From Gordius sp. MW1 (lineage: Eukaryota > Nematomorpha > Gordioida > Gordea > Gordiidae): a DNA stretch of 64,000 nt. Position numbers and translations under genes: made by a program. The notes beneath the pieces are model-generated. The model did no database searches. It was not told the DNA's origin and saw only the letters and a program-made list of their open reading frames with translations. Position 1 is the first letter of the stretch. The number at the start of each line of letters is the position of its first letter. The stretch lies in NCBI GenBank assembly GCA_964036665.1, contig OZ038528.1:12902501-12966500 (forward strand), in the 5' to 3' direction. Positions 35,201 through 43,639 of the stretch are shown piece by piece.

Positions 35201-36881
35201 TCTAACCCAAAAACTAGTTAAATTGCATAGCAATTAAAAGTAAACAACTTTTATTTATGTTTATTATATAACATTGGTCAGCAGCCAGCGGACGGCCAAA
35301 AAGTCATAATAGCAATGGTAGAAACAGGAACAATCATAATAGTCAAAAAAAAACGAAAAAAATAATTTCGATTCACATTTTGGCCAATGGTCATTTTTTT
35401 CATTGGTCAGCAGCCAGCGGACGGCCAAAAATTCTTATTATCAATGATAGTAACAAGAACAATCATAAGAGTCAAAAAAACTCCGGGATTCTAACCCCAA
35501 AACTAGTTAAATTGCATAGCAATTAAAAAGTAAACAACTTTTATTTATGTTTATTATATAACTAGTTAAATTGCATAGCATTAAAAGTAAACAACTTTTA
35601 CCTATGTTTATTATATAACAAAAACTAGTTAAATTGCATAGCAATTAAAAGTAAACAACTTTTATTTATGTTTATTATATAACTAGTTAAATTGCATAGC
35701 AATTAAAAGTAAACAACTTTTATTTATGTTTATTATATAATAGATAATTTAACAAATCTTATATATAACACACCGAGGGAGATAGAGATGAGGGGTGGGG
35801 CACCTCTTATGAATTAATTTAAAAAACAACACAGCGAGGGAGATAGAGATGAGGGGTGGGGCACCTCTTTCTCATGCATTAATTTAAAAAATCGATAACC
35901 TAATATACCCAATGCAAATAGATAGGGATGGACGGACGGACGGACGGACAACAAAAAACGAGCCCATAAATTGCATAGCAATTAAAATATGCATAAATCT
36001 TTATCGAACTTTAAAGTTATATGCAAAGATACTTGGTGCAAGTTTATATTTATAATATATGTAATGATTGACAACGTTTCTGCTGATATTAAAACCCAAA
36101 AGATAATGTTAAATATGCTAAATATTGATTCAAATTTACGATAATCACACGAAAAATTTTATGTGCTCTAATTATGGTAATTGTTGTTACCTCCGTAATA
36201 AATCGCGATCTAACGCCGTGCAATATTTTAAAATACCAAAAGTTTACAATTGTAAAAAAGGCTTTGGGGTATTTAAATTAGATCGGCTCATTATTTAAAA
36301 AATGAAATATCATTATACCATGCATTGATCCATTAATTCATGCCCCATTAGAAAATGGTAATTGGGCTTAAGTGTTTCCCATAGCGTTTCAGAGGACTGT
36401 TCCATTGGCTGATGGATTAATTTATTTGACGCTTTCGAGATTGGTAAAGGCTTTTTAGACTTGCACCTATGTTTTGATTTTATTTTAACATCCATTAAGT
36501 AATTGTTTGAACCGTAGCTACTGGAATCGGATGTTGTGAGAGGTACATCGTATTTGTCATGGAAATCATGAGATAGGTTTGGAATAGGCGGGTTTGGTGA
36601 TTCTATTACGTGCGATAAATTAGTATAATCATCTTCAGAAAAATCATTTAAACAATTAACAGTTTTAGCTCCGTCATCATACATTGAAGATTTAAAATTC
36701 TGAAAAGATGCGTCGTTTTCTGCCTCAAAAATAAATGGTTTTCTACTCTTCGTTAGAGGCCACGTGTTGTTAAAGAATTGATAAACTTCAGCCCCAAATT
36801 CTTTGGGGGGGATCCTTTGAAGAGCTATTATCCGACAAGTTGCATTTATTGATTGTTGATCCAGTTTTAAGCATTCAACTA
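8111..36881 (-). CDS. klar: KASH-domain nuclear-envelope anchor, klarsicht/nesprin-like (5' partial)
   Basis: Twelve exons join with matching phases and GT-AG introns: 36319-36881, 33902-34030, 33675-33858, 32959-33104, 13925-14317, 11900-13388, 11764-11852, 11471-11587, 10505-10696, 9313-9603, 9183-9259, 8111-8273. They give at least 1276 residues. Spectrin-like amphipathic helices lie at about residues 188-340 and 1101-1197; a low-complexity Ser/Asn/Asp-rich region fills about 380-970. The C terminus is one membrane span (about 1230-1247) and a short luminal tail with a CC pair, the KASH arrangement. KASH proteins sit in the outer nuclear membrane, bind SUN proteins in the perinuclear space and link the nucleus to motors or the cytoskeleton. 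Klarsicht is favoured over giant nesprins because the helical part is short; this is inference. The first exon begins in phase, so upstream exons are missing. Confidence 0.75.
9183..9259 (-). CDS. klar: Small exon of the KASH gene
   Basis: Acceptor ATTGCAG, donor GTAATA. It encodes 25 residues plus two bases of a Lys codon, a polar linker between the last helical segment and the membrane span. Phase agrees with both neighbours. Confidence 0.65.
9313..9603 (-). CDS. klar: KASH gene exon with spectrin-like helices
   Basis: 97 codons, acceptor TTTTAAAATAG, donor GTAACT, phase 0 on both sides. The residues include HLSFLQTVVDSI and CDHWRQLCYKLENN; a Trp flanked by hydrophobic heptads is typical of spectrin-repeat helices. 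Confidence 0.75.
10505..10696 (-). CDS. klar: KASH gene exon, charged Ser-rich linker
   Basis: 64 codons, acceptor TTTATAG, donor GTAATT, phase 0 on both sides. It starts KRSKSHEDLSYPDS and carries an acidic DSDDEIEDL patch; likely disordered. Confidence 0.7.
11471..11587 (-). CDS. klar: KASH gene exon
   Basis: 39 codons after acceptor GTTTTAG, donor GTATTG, phase 0. Joined to the previous exon it reads WDPYQ/APLYPHTDSN. Confidence 0.7.
11764..11852 (-). CDS. klar: KASH gene exon behind a 47-nt intron
   Basis: Two bases complete a Gly codon, then 29 codons with SSSEYSEFMWDPYQ. The intron 11853-11899 is only 47 nt. Reading through it keeps a frame open to a TAA at 11748, so intron retention would give a truncated protein without the KASH tail. 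Confidence 0.65.
11900..13388 (-). CDS. klar: Long disordered exon of the KASH gene
   Basis: 496 codons plus one base, open throughout. The acceptor is AACGCACAG and the donor GTATAT. Composition is rich in Ser, Asn, Asp, Thr and Lys, with low-complexity runs and no folded domain I recognise. It joins in frame to the exon at 13925-14317. There is no initiation signal at its start, so it is an internal exon and not a separate gene. Confidence 0.75.
13925..14317 (-). CDS. klar: KASH gene exon 3' of the giant intron
   Basis: 131 codons between acceptor GCCTAACAG and donor GTAAATTT, phase 0 on both sides. It begins EFHKKNVISQ, contains a Pro-rich segment (PPLLPAISP), and ends with a helical LESRWNKIRLFSLELIL segment. 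Confidence 0.7.
15094..15117 (+). repeat. Terminal motif of the AATTGCATAGCAATT repeat family
   Basis: CCCATAAATTGCATAGCAATT, with a 6-bp stem (AATTGC/GCAATT) around ATA. The same end occurs at 35961-35985 and, inverted, at 16393, 30836 and 34195. The other end of this copy was not found. Confidence 0.5.
15247..16307 (+). mobile_element. hAT-family DNA transposon, internally decayed
   Basis: Terminal repeats TAGTGTTGTAAA and, inverted, TAGTGCTGTAAA; an exact 8-bp target duplication GATTTACA at 15239-15246 and 16308-16315, as hAT transposases make. Palindromic GAACGCGTTC-type motifs sit just inside both ends (once on the left, several times at 16200-16280) and probably bind the transposase. 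Length 1061 bp; it keeps only scraps of a transposase gene and lies in the giant intron of the KASH gene. Confidence 0.88.
15493..15960 (+). pseudogene. hAT transposase remnant
   Basis: A start MDNHIIISSSSSDSEYS is stopped after about 20 codons. About 300 bp on, near 15855-15890, the frame encodes PSSAPVERVFSIA, the signature of the hAT C-terminal dimerisation domain. The zinc finger and the catalytic core are deleted. Confidence 0.7.
16393..17060 (+). repeat. AATTGC-family element with two tandem units
   Basis: Starts TTAATTGCTATGCAATTCATGGGC, then carries two copies (about 16500-16770 and 16790-17020) of a unit with ACTGACCAATGAAAA, ATGACCATTGGCCA and GGGTTCGAATCCC-like sequence. The same unit, inverted, is repeated at 34500-35420. 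The right end is missing; a hAT MITE starts at 17065. The GGTTCGAA motif resembles a tRNA B box but no tRNA folds here. Confidence 0.55.
17065..17743. mobile_element. hAT-type MITE with GC-rich ends
   Basis: Inverted ends TAGAGCCCTGCA and TGCAGGGCTCTA; flanking 8-mers TTTATGAG and GTTATGAG (7 of 8 match) look like a target duplication. Subterminal CGGGTCGGGCC-type repeats surround an AT-rich core. 679 bp, no coding capacity. Confidence 0.75.
17744..19332. other. Intronic sequence without a recognised gene
   Basis: Two related short segments (around 17805 and 18165, both with AGGAGTGCCG and AATAAACTTAA) suggest an old duplicated repeat. No coding signal. Confidence 0.4.
19333..19621 (+). mobile_element. 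Truncated LINE copy (5' region)
   Basis: Matches 660-960 of the full LINE, including GTAGGCGCCC, ATGTGAAAAGTCAACGAG and the TGCCGAGAAGTTGCTGA segment at the endonuclease start. Broken by small deletions. Confidence 0.7.
19851..21446 (+). mobile_element. Non-autonomous Helitron with internal tandem repeats
   Basis: Starts TCTATATATATAAAG after host A (19850) and ends GGCCGGGCACAGCTAG before host T (21447), which fits Helitron ends and A/T insertion. At 1596 bp it contains three diverged copies of a module with CTGAAACTACCGGCCCGATT (near 19914, 20597 and 20747) and a 54-bp tandem array. No Rep or helicase sequence is present. Confidence 0.8.
20148..20360 (+). repeat. 54-bp tandem repeat, four copies
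   Basis: The unit contains ATCTTTTCTTAACGGTGAC followed by ATAAAATTTATGAATTAA; four nearly identical copies, the third with a short insertion. Internal to the Helitron. Confidence 0.8.
21898..22258 (+). pseudogene. Possible piggyBac transposase N-terminal remnant
   Basis: A frame with NENIDEVIIITP followed by acidic residues resembles LNVEQVIIFPP plus acidic residues at the start of the piggyBac gene at 24186. A further frame (NPIDLENPEDELYF) would suit the next domain. Short and broken; the assignment rests on this internal resemblance only. Confidence 0.35.
22565..22832 (+). mobile_element. LINE fragment, left part of an interrupted copy
   Basis: Encodes the endonuclease C-terminal stretch around VGDCRVIPAVVEAHRLVMEN and then the segment matching YNDQIVER of the full LINE. 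The match resumes at 26836, so the copy was split by the element at 22833-26827. Confidence 0.7.
23570..25971 (+). mobile_element. piggyBac transposon with intact ends
   Basis: Flanked by TTAA on both sides (23566-23569, 25972-25975) with 14-bp perfect inverted ends CCCGACAGGGACCA. A second inverted pair lies inside, at about 23925-23955 and 25805-25840 (core TGACATTGGGAAGG), so the internal repeats are asymmetric, as in other piggyBac elements. Length 2402 bp. It sits within the GATCTCG-family element, inside a LINE copy, inside the giant intron of the KASH gene. Confidence 0.92.
24186..25786 (+). pseudogene. piggyBac transposase, frameshifted
   Basis: Family features appear in order but in different frames: an acidic N terminus (24186-24360); a helical segment with NLYAKQHNIKNFTKEELKTY (24530); ISIDETIVPYYGRH with the first catalytic Asp (about 24825); SIYFDNYFTS with the second (about 25070); MYNKYMGGVDRFDQN with the third (about 25390); and a C-terminal Cys-rich domain with CKVCKKATRLKC and CNPGFHLKC (25690-25770). 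The enzyme would excise and insert DNA precisely at TTAA. At least three frameshifts or stops (near 24770, 24955 and 25105) inactivate it, although the catalytic positions are all kept. Confidence 0.88.
26836..27850 (+). mobile_element. LINE fragment, right part of the interrupted copy
   Basis: Aligns with 1155-2800 of the full LINE with deletions: CAAACTAGGTATATAG, the AAAGCTAAAAATGA segment, RSVGPEG (27295), a piece near the ADD motif (27640), and the GGAATTCAAATAT segment at the end. No open frame over 67 codons. Confidence 0.7.
27851..30337. other. Intronic sequence without a recognised gene
   Basis: AT-rich. A 25-bp unit (core ACTATAATACTGACCTCC) is repeated twice at 29588-29637. No splice-supported frame was found. 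Confidence 0.4.
30346..31675. mobile_element. hAT-type non-autonomous element with GC-rich ends
   Basis: Inverted ends TAGAGACCTGCA and, on the other strand, TAGAGACCCGCA; exact 8-bp target duplication AAATATAT at 30338-30345 and 31676-31683. Both ends carry GGGCCCGGGC-type runs. Inside are an AATTGC-family terminus (30836) and other foreign DNA, so it took later insertions. No transposase remnant seen. Confidence 0.85.
30836..30870 (+). repeat. AATTGC-family terminus nested in a hAT element
   Basis: AAATTGCTATGCAATTTATGGGCTCTCG, the same end as 16393 and 34195. The matching right end was not identified. Confidence 0.5.
32073..32513. mobile_element. hAT-type MITE with CCGATA repeats
   Basis: Inverted ends TAGGGCTGCACCGATAT; exact 8-bp duplication GTTAAGAT at 32065-32072 and 32514-32521. 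Both ends hold repeated ACCGATACCGATA motifs that pair with each other. 441 bp, non-coding. Confidence 0.9.
32959..33104 (-). CDS. klar: KASH gene exon, spectrin-like
   Basis: Two bases complete an Asp codon, then 48 codons with SWLDLRSELMCML and a heptad pattern through HSELL. Acceptor ATTTTAG, donor GTAAAT. It is the last exon before the 18.6-kb intron. Confidence 0.75.
33182..33387. mobile_element. MITE in a KASH gene intron
   Basis: Imperfect inverted ends of about 45 bp: TTTACGTAGCGG...TAATGAGCGCGAAGCG against TTTACGCGGCG...TAATGTCCGCGAAGCG. 206 bp, non-coding; target duplication not clear. Confidence 0.55.
33675..33858 (-). CDS. klar: KASH gene exon, spectrin-like
   Basis: 61 codons plus one base. 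It contains NGNAICQRYPELENEIGSKL followed by LKENWHSL, the Leu/Glu-rich helix with a central Trp typical of spectrin repeats. Separated from the previous exon by a 43-nt intron (33859-33901). Confidence 0.8.
33902..34030 (-). CDS. klar: KASH gene exon, spectrin-like
   Basis: 43 codons, phase 0 on both sides, starting EARGFLKDDLESV and including NKWLDMYETTLDLI. Acceptor ATATTTAG, donor GTATCA. Confidence 0.75.
34195..35985. mobile_element. AATTGCATAGCAATT-family element with tandem arrays (possible HINE/DINE-like Helitron relative)
   Basis: Inverted ends TTGCTATGCAATTTATGGGC (34196) and GCCCATAAATTGCATAGCAA (35962), each able to form a short hairpin. Inside are seven units with GGCCAATGGTCA (from about 34520 to 35390), five copies of a unit that repeats the element end (35210-35740), a duplicated unit with GAGATAGAGATGAGGGGTGG (35770-35880), and a GGAC microsatellite at 35930-35950. 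Tandem cores plus a microsatellite recall DINE-1/HINE elements. That class is a guess; the structure is directly visible. Confidence 0.6.
35210..35740 (+). repeat. Roughly 60-bp repeat copied from the element end, five copies
   Basis: Each copy holds AACTAGTTAAATTGCATAGC, then AAAGTAAACAACTTTTA and a TTTATTATATAA tail. The first copy (35210) is separated from the others (35503, 35562, 35625, 35683) by two GGCCAATGGTCA-type units. Confidence 0.75.
36319..36881 (-). CDS. klar: Most upstream exon found for the KASH gene
   Basis: Two bases plus 187 codons after acceptor TTTTTACAG; donor GTATAA. It begins VECLKLDQQSINATC, then RIPPKEFGAEVYQFF, followed by an acidic, Ser-rich segment and a KSKHRCKSKKPLP basic patch. 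It ends LMDQCM, joining in frame to EARGFLKDD. No start Met is near its beginning, and the exon before it must end in phase 1. I do not recognise its first 60 residues. Confidence 0.65.
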
Positions 36882-37709
36882 CTGTAAAAACAATTTAATA
36901 TAATTTTTAATAGTAATAATATGCATAGAATTAAGAAATAAATAAATAAAAATAAGACCCCGATCTCATTTTAAAAATGGTACAATTTAAAAACAATAAA
37001 TTTAAAGTTTGTATAGACATAATTTTTCTGACATATAAAAAGGATAAAATTATATTTTATACTTTGTAGGCGAAGAATAGCAAAATTTGATATAATTACC
37101 AAGCAATTTTCCTTAAGCAAACTAATTTTATGGTCTAACTTCTTGGAAGCATGAACTTAATTTAATTAGAAAACCTTAACTGTTATTGATTACTTAAACA
37201 AGCTTATATACATGAATAGGAAAATTAATTTTCTATCTCTTAAACAATCGCAATACTGTATCCCATCAAATCATTTCGGATTTATTGTTACCCTATAAGT
37301 TATATTCAATTAGGCAGATTCAAAAGGGAGATATAGTAGAAGTCTGAGGCTAAATAAATTATAATTAACGCAAATTTATATAAATTTTAAGGGAGGAATC
37401 AATTTATTACTTAAAACAAAATGTTTATCAATTAATACAGTACTTTGGAACAATAAAATTATATCAAACAACGCTAGTTGGGTAGCCTTAATATAGGAAA
37501 TAATTTTGATGATATTATTGCTTGAAGCCTGAGCCTGAGACCACATAAAATATTTGAGTTAAACACCACCTTGGTGCATTTAAAATATATTTAAACACTG
37601 CTCTTAATAATAGAGGACTCTAAAATAGAAGTAATAACTTCGGGTGAGATTCAATTAAATACAAAATGAATTAGGCATGGGGCCATACCCAATATTTCCA
37701 AGCCCAAAC
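36882..37709. other. No recognised gene
   Basis: AT-rich. It should contain or lead to the missing 5' exons of the KASH gene, but I see no minus-strand exon with a suitable donor. Confidence 0.35.
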
Positions 37710-38139
37710 CAGAGACCAGAAATGCCCGGCCCGCTGCCCGCCCATGGGCCGGGCAACTGTGGCAAATTTTGACTTTTGGGCGGGCCCGGGCACTATAACA
37801 AGATTCGGGAAATTTGGGCTCAATGTTGTAGATAAAATAATGTTTTATATTGTTTTTGTGTATAATTTGTCACTTTTTAATTTGATTTTATAAAGTTTGT
37901 CAATCCTAGCTTTTATCCAAAATATATTAAAAATTAAGATAAAATTTTTTAAAAAATATAATGATTTGAGTGCTAAAAATTTTAAAGCACACCATTTTGG
38001 GCCGGTTCGGGTAGTTTTTGTAATTCGGGCATGGCCGGGAGGACACATAGAAGGGTTCGGGCGGACTCGGGCGGGCAGATCAATTAAAAAATAGGACCGG
38101 GCCGGGTGGGCAAAAATTTTTTAACAAATCTGACCTCTG
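37710..38139. mobile_element. hAT-type MITE with GC-rich ends
   Basis: Inverted ends CAGAGACCAGA and CAGAGGTCAGA; exact 8-bp duplication GCCCAAAC at 37702-37709 and 38140-38147. Subterminal GGCCCGGGC and CGGGCGGGC runs. 430 bp. Confidence 0.85.
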
Positions 38140-40775
38140 GCCCAAACTTAGGTCATAGTTTTAACTATATCTGGACTAAAGCCTCGAGTCCTAGTCATGC
38201 CCAAAATTAGGGGCGCCCAAAAATATGGCTTTTGAAATTTAAAGTAATCTTCATTTTTCACTGGAAAACGTACATGTGTAAGTGATAGTTACTTATATAT
38301 CAAATTTGAGTTTTTAACGTTAAAATAAGGTATATGGCGATCAATTTCATTTAAAATTTCGAAGCTTAGGCGTAACTGCGCAATACACATAATCTATTCT
38401 CGTAAAACACCGTATAATAAATTGGTGATAAAATTTAAAGTAATACAACACGACAAAATTTGACTCAATGAATAAACCCTGATAAGTAGTTGGTCAAGTC
38501 AGGCAAGGTCTTGCATGAGAAGTGAGTATAAGTTGATAATTAAACAATTGTTTTTATGTCGAGGTTTATTGTCCAAAAAATAATTAGATTGCCAAAAAAA
38601 TGGAAACTTTATGTTCTAGGCCGAATTCTAGGTGACGATTCTTTCAATATATCTTTTTTCAGACTCGGTTAAGTTGAAAAAATTCATCTTTACAAGATTC
38701 TAATTTGATTTAGGTGTAAGAGGGGAGGTATCAGGCTTGACTTGACTCCAAAGCTTTTCAAAGTTATTATTGTTTCTCCTCTTAAGTCAGTCTCACATTT
38801 GTGAACGGGATGGAGGCGAGGTGAAGTTTACTAAGTTACGTAATAAGGCAACACATCATACCGTTTTAACTATATAAGTTATTTTGCCTATGAATGTGGT
38901 GAAGTATAGCATTGGCGTAATCTCTTGTACAACAACACATGGTTTTAATAAATTCTTTATCATTGCTCTTGACCCCACCACACAATCAAATATGATATTA
39001 AAGGGGTATTACTGGTTACAATTTCTCCAACTTAATACCTCACAATTTTCAGTACTTACATTTTAAACTTTAATATGGTAAAAATTAAAAAGTCCACATA
39101 ATTTTAAAACTGGAACTTAATGTTTTTGCTTAATAATAAACACGTAAAAATAACACAAATTCGACTTGGGTTGATGATTTTTTTAATAACATTGTAGGCA
39201 ATTAATTTAGATTATTGAATCTTAGAGGAAGGATTGCTAATAAAATGATAAAAGGGGTTATTAAGTTATTGTATTAAGCAACTGAATGTTAAAACAATCC
39301 TTATATGATTATTTAAAAAATTTAAGGGCAAGTTAGCCTTGTTATTTGATTAAACTTGAATTAGTGTTAAAATAATTGAGATCATATTCTTATAATCACT
39401 AAAATATATTTAGGCATTAGTGATAAGAAAATAGCAATATATGTAAATTACTCAATTTTCTAAGAAACCATTTGTAAGAAACTTGTATTAATAATTTGTT
39501 ACCTGGCTATAATTAAATACTCTAATGTAGCCTTTAACTACCATTTACAGATAACATAATTTAATAGAAATTTTATAATTTTTTTAAATATTACCTTCTA
39601 TAATTAATTTACAAATTGGAAAACCAAGATCATTAATTATTGTAAATGATAGGTAAAGGTAGATTAAATTATTTATATATGCAAAAATATTCAAATGTAA
39701 TATATTTCAGGTAAATATTATATCAAGATAAATTATATATTGTATCTAAAAAATATAAAGACAGTTTTATATTTTATTATTAAAAATTTTAATTTCACAG
39801 ATTAAATAACCAAAATTAAAATAAATTATTTTGTGCAATTTGTGCTTTTCCTTTTGCTGTCTTCTATAAAAAACTAATATAACAGAACTACCAACCACTG
39901 TTATTTGAAATAGGAAGACATTTTCTTATTAAATCTAGACTATTCTTATATAATGCTGTAATGTGTTAGTTTTAAAAACCATCAATTAAAAGCTAATCTC
40001 TTAAATATCAAAACTATAATTAGTACATTAACTATAGGGAATTTATATATTTACTTATAAATCAAGGTAAAATAGCAGCTAGGATAATTTTATTACTAAT
40101 TCAAAGGTAACTGAACTTTCATAAAAAGTACTTGAGAACATGAATCAAATATCTGGTTTTATAAAGATATTTTCTTAAAACAAATATGTTATGTATTTCA
40201 TTTATAATATTATGAAGCAAAAATATAGAATTGGTATTACTTAGGAAATTGGAGCAAGCGAAGATGAATATAAATTAACTTAAAAAATAACAGCTAACAC
40301 GCGCTAAAGTTCTTTTCGTCTGCGTAGCGTATAATCAACCAGTCTAAACACCTGTGATAATTTTTAATCCCATTTTTCAATAATTTACTTAATTAACTAA
40401 TTTTTATAGGCTTATTAATGACTTAAAATTTTGCCTACGGTGTAATGTCATATCTTAAAAGATAAAATATGTTTACAATTTTCATTTTTGTATTGGGTAT
40501 ATGGCAGGTGCTACTATGCGTTTGACGTCATAAAATGGGTTTGTTAGCCAAGCTTTTGACGCTCAAATAAATCAAATAATTTGGTATTAAAAATGTTTGA
40601 TAACTTGATTTAACTCTATAGTACCCAGAATCTTGTTTCTTCCATCTTGACCGGGTGAGTGCCATGTCCTTACTTAGTTCTTATGTTTTCATTACTTTAT
40701 CGACTTGATCTTTCCACGTGACACAAGGTCATACCGTATATATGCGTGGGGGTTATTTTGGTTTCTCAGACACCA
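38140..40775. other. No recognised gene
   Basis: AT-rich intergenic DNA without repeats or frames I can assign. Confidence 0.4.
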
Positions 40776-42461
40776 CCATTAGCGTAAGAAGGGGAGGGGT
40801 TAAAACCCCTCCCTCACCCCCCCCCTTGACAAAAAAAATGAATTATTTATCGAATTATTCGGAACAATGATATTAATAGTGCTGTTAGTGTTGCGCATAT
40901 TAAAATAATAAAATATGTTTATTAATTTGATATTTAATTTTAGATGAAATCTACTAATTCTAACACTATTTACAAAAAATTTCTGTCCTGAGTGCGTGTT
41001 TTCTTTAATAAATTTAATTCTTAATTAATAATACTATTAAACTAAAATTTAACTGGCCCCCAGTGGGTGGGGGTTTGGGGCGGAGCCCCCGAGAGGGCGT
41101 ATTATCAGCATATATGATTGATTTTTGGCATTAATAATATCTTCAGCAACGCAAATTGCAAATAACTCCTTCCAATTTTTCTGTTTGTGCTAATTAGGGC
41201 CATTGTTTAAACTGAACACGTGGGTCTTTTAGGCATAATTTGCCCACTAGTACCAAAAATTGTCCCGCCTCTGTACCGTTAAAATGAAATTATGAATACG
41301 AGTTCGCCCCTCTGATATTTTGCAAAGCGGCCCAGCCTACACACTTCCCAAAACTTTTTAAAAATTTTATGTCAATACTAAATCAATCATTTATTTTAAT
41401 GTTGAAAATGTTCAATATTCATTATGTTAACGATATCAGCCTCAAACAGGCTTTTGTTTCTTCCAACAAGTAACCCCCCTTTAAATTTTCACTAGTAGTA
41501 CTTGAAGCTGCATAAAACCATTTATGAGAATTAAAACTTTATGCAAGGTTAATTTTATATAACTAATTATACCTATTTTAGTTAATTTTTCACGATCCCC
41601 TTACTAAATTATAAAAAATCTAGGAGTCCTTATTTAAAAACACAAATTTTGAATAATTAACTAATAAATATTATTATATATTTAATTATACTGTAAAGTT
41701 TTATTAATAAAATTTGATTACCATCATAAAAAACTTTGCCCCTATTAATAGCTAGGCCCGTCCCGTGCTCGTTTTATTACCATAACGTTCGTCCAAGCCC
41801 GGCCCGCAATTTATAAGAAAAATCCCATCCATGCCCGGTTTTGACGGTGCCAGTTGTATTTGCTTTTATAAGGTTAGCTACATCATGATCATTAAAAAGT
41901 AAACCTCAAAAAATAAATTTACTGAGGAATATTAATTTTTAGTTGAATTTAGATGTTTACAAATGAAGCATGCATGAATAAGATGATCAAAACGCATTAT
42001 AAAATTATCATTTAAATTGAGTACCAATTAGTGGTATTTTCTTATTATACTCTTCTCTAGTAGTATACCCGCAATCTCTATATACAAGGAACTAATGTAA
42101 GTTAAATACCCGTGTTAAATACTTAGAAATTTAAATATTAATTACCTTTATTAAAATTTGACTTGTATTAGCATCTTTCTTGTATATTTTAGATGTTGAG
42201 ATAATTTGTTAAAAAATAATTAAGAATTAAACTTCTTCCTATTAGAAAACACGCTCTCGGGACAGAAAATTTTTGTATAAGTAGTGTTAGAGTAGATTTC
42301 ACCTAAAATTAATTAAGATTATTTATTATTTTTTATATGCGCAACATTAACAAGACTCCTATTAATATCATTGAATCCGTATAATTAAAAAAATTCAAAT
42401 TTTTTTGTCCAAGGGGGGGTTCTAACCCGAAACCCTCCCCCCCTCTTCCCTACGCTACTGG
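40776..42461. mobile_element. Foldback element with long inverted arms
   Basis: Ends CCATTAGCGTAAG and CCAGTAGCGTAGG (inverted) lead into arms of roughly 240-265 bp (40776-41040 and 42221-42461) that are reverse complements at perhaps 85% identity, including GTTGCGCATAT, TGAAATCTAC and the TTTCTGTCC segment. The 1.2-kb core has G-rich blocks near 41050 and a CCGTCCCGTGC fragment near 41756. No transposase found. Confidence 0.7.
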
Positions 42462-43639
42462 CTGTTCCATATTGTCCTCTGCTATCAAAATTAGGCACAG
42501 CACACATCAATGTTAAATACTGTAATTCGGTCAACAAAGGTAGTGGCATGACAGTTTTTACCGTTCAACCAGATATCACTGCGTATATAGCGAGCTTTAC
42601 ATCGATCGCTTAGTAACGGGCTGGAAGATATATAAGCAGCATTAAAGCTATATGGTTTATTCTATCTTTTCCTATACATGTACGCAGTCCTACTATAGTT
42701 CTCTTATCTGTACATCTAGAAAATGGGCAACGCGTTTATTTTACAAATGCAAATGTTAACAAAATAGCCTTAAATTCCCCAGATACTATGATAACCGCGT
42801 TCTTCACATGTGAACACGATGATTTTGCGCAAAAGCTGCAATATTGCGAAGTGCCTACGTCTTACACATGGAATTCTCGCAGCATGCGATAGGCCAACTA
42901 AGCACTATTCATCCCAATCAAGATGAATGTTTCTTTCTTCGCATGACGTACCTGGCCAAACGTTCAACGGCGTTGCATATTCCACTTTCCGCAGTGCATG
43001 CCAAGTCATTCATTTATTATAGCATAATAATCATTGGTATGAAGGAATTAGAATTAGTGACGCGTGCTATAATCATAGACCTATAATTCACATCCATAAC
43101 AAATTCGTGTTTTATTGATCTCCTTCGCTCCATGTCTCACCAATTTACGGAATAAATATAAAGCAGCCATGAAGATATTGTTTATCGGAGTATACATGCA
43201 CATCTTAATATTAACATGGATCAATTGCTAAAATATTACTAAACATTAATTATTCTTGAAGATATATGCTTCGAAATTGAAACAAAGTTTTGACTCAATT
43301 GGGTATGCCTGCACCAAATCGATCTACTACTGCTCAATTTGATGTAGACTTACACCGTAAACAAAATCACAACTAGCGTTTGTCTTATGTGTGATCTAAT
43401 GTTACAAAACTAACGCTACAAAAAAAAGCCATTTAAGATCAGATTTTGCTTGCTGTTAATTTTTTTATCATATGTAACTTTTTGCTTTCACTATACTCGC
43501 GGAAATTTGTATTATTTCCATTTAATTCGAATTTCAACCAAATATACTAATCATTTATTTTTTAAAATACATGTTTTGTGAAGATACGTTAAATAAATAA
43601 AAAAGTTAAGAATTATAAATATCTAAAAAACATTCCACT
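42462..43639. other. No recognised gene
   Basis: An 80-codon open frame on plus (42844-43086) has no motif and no splice context. Nothing else was seen. Confidence 0.35.

Noticed and set aside
35210..35740. CRISPR array
   Set aside because: The units are contiguous tandem repeats with no unique spacers, in a eukaryotic transposon.
36319..36684. A short independent gene starting inside the exon
   Set aside because: The same frame extends upstream to a good acceptor at 36881 and downstream joins the spectrin-like exons.
42844..43086. 80-codon plus-strand coding region
   Set aside because: No motif, no splice context and no homologous copy; random open frame length for this composition.
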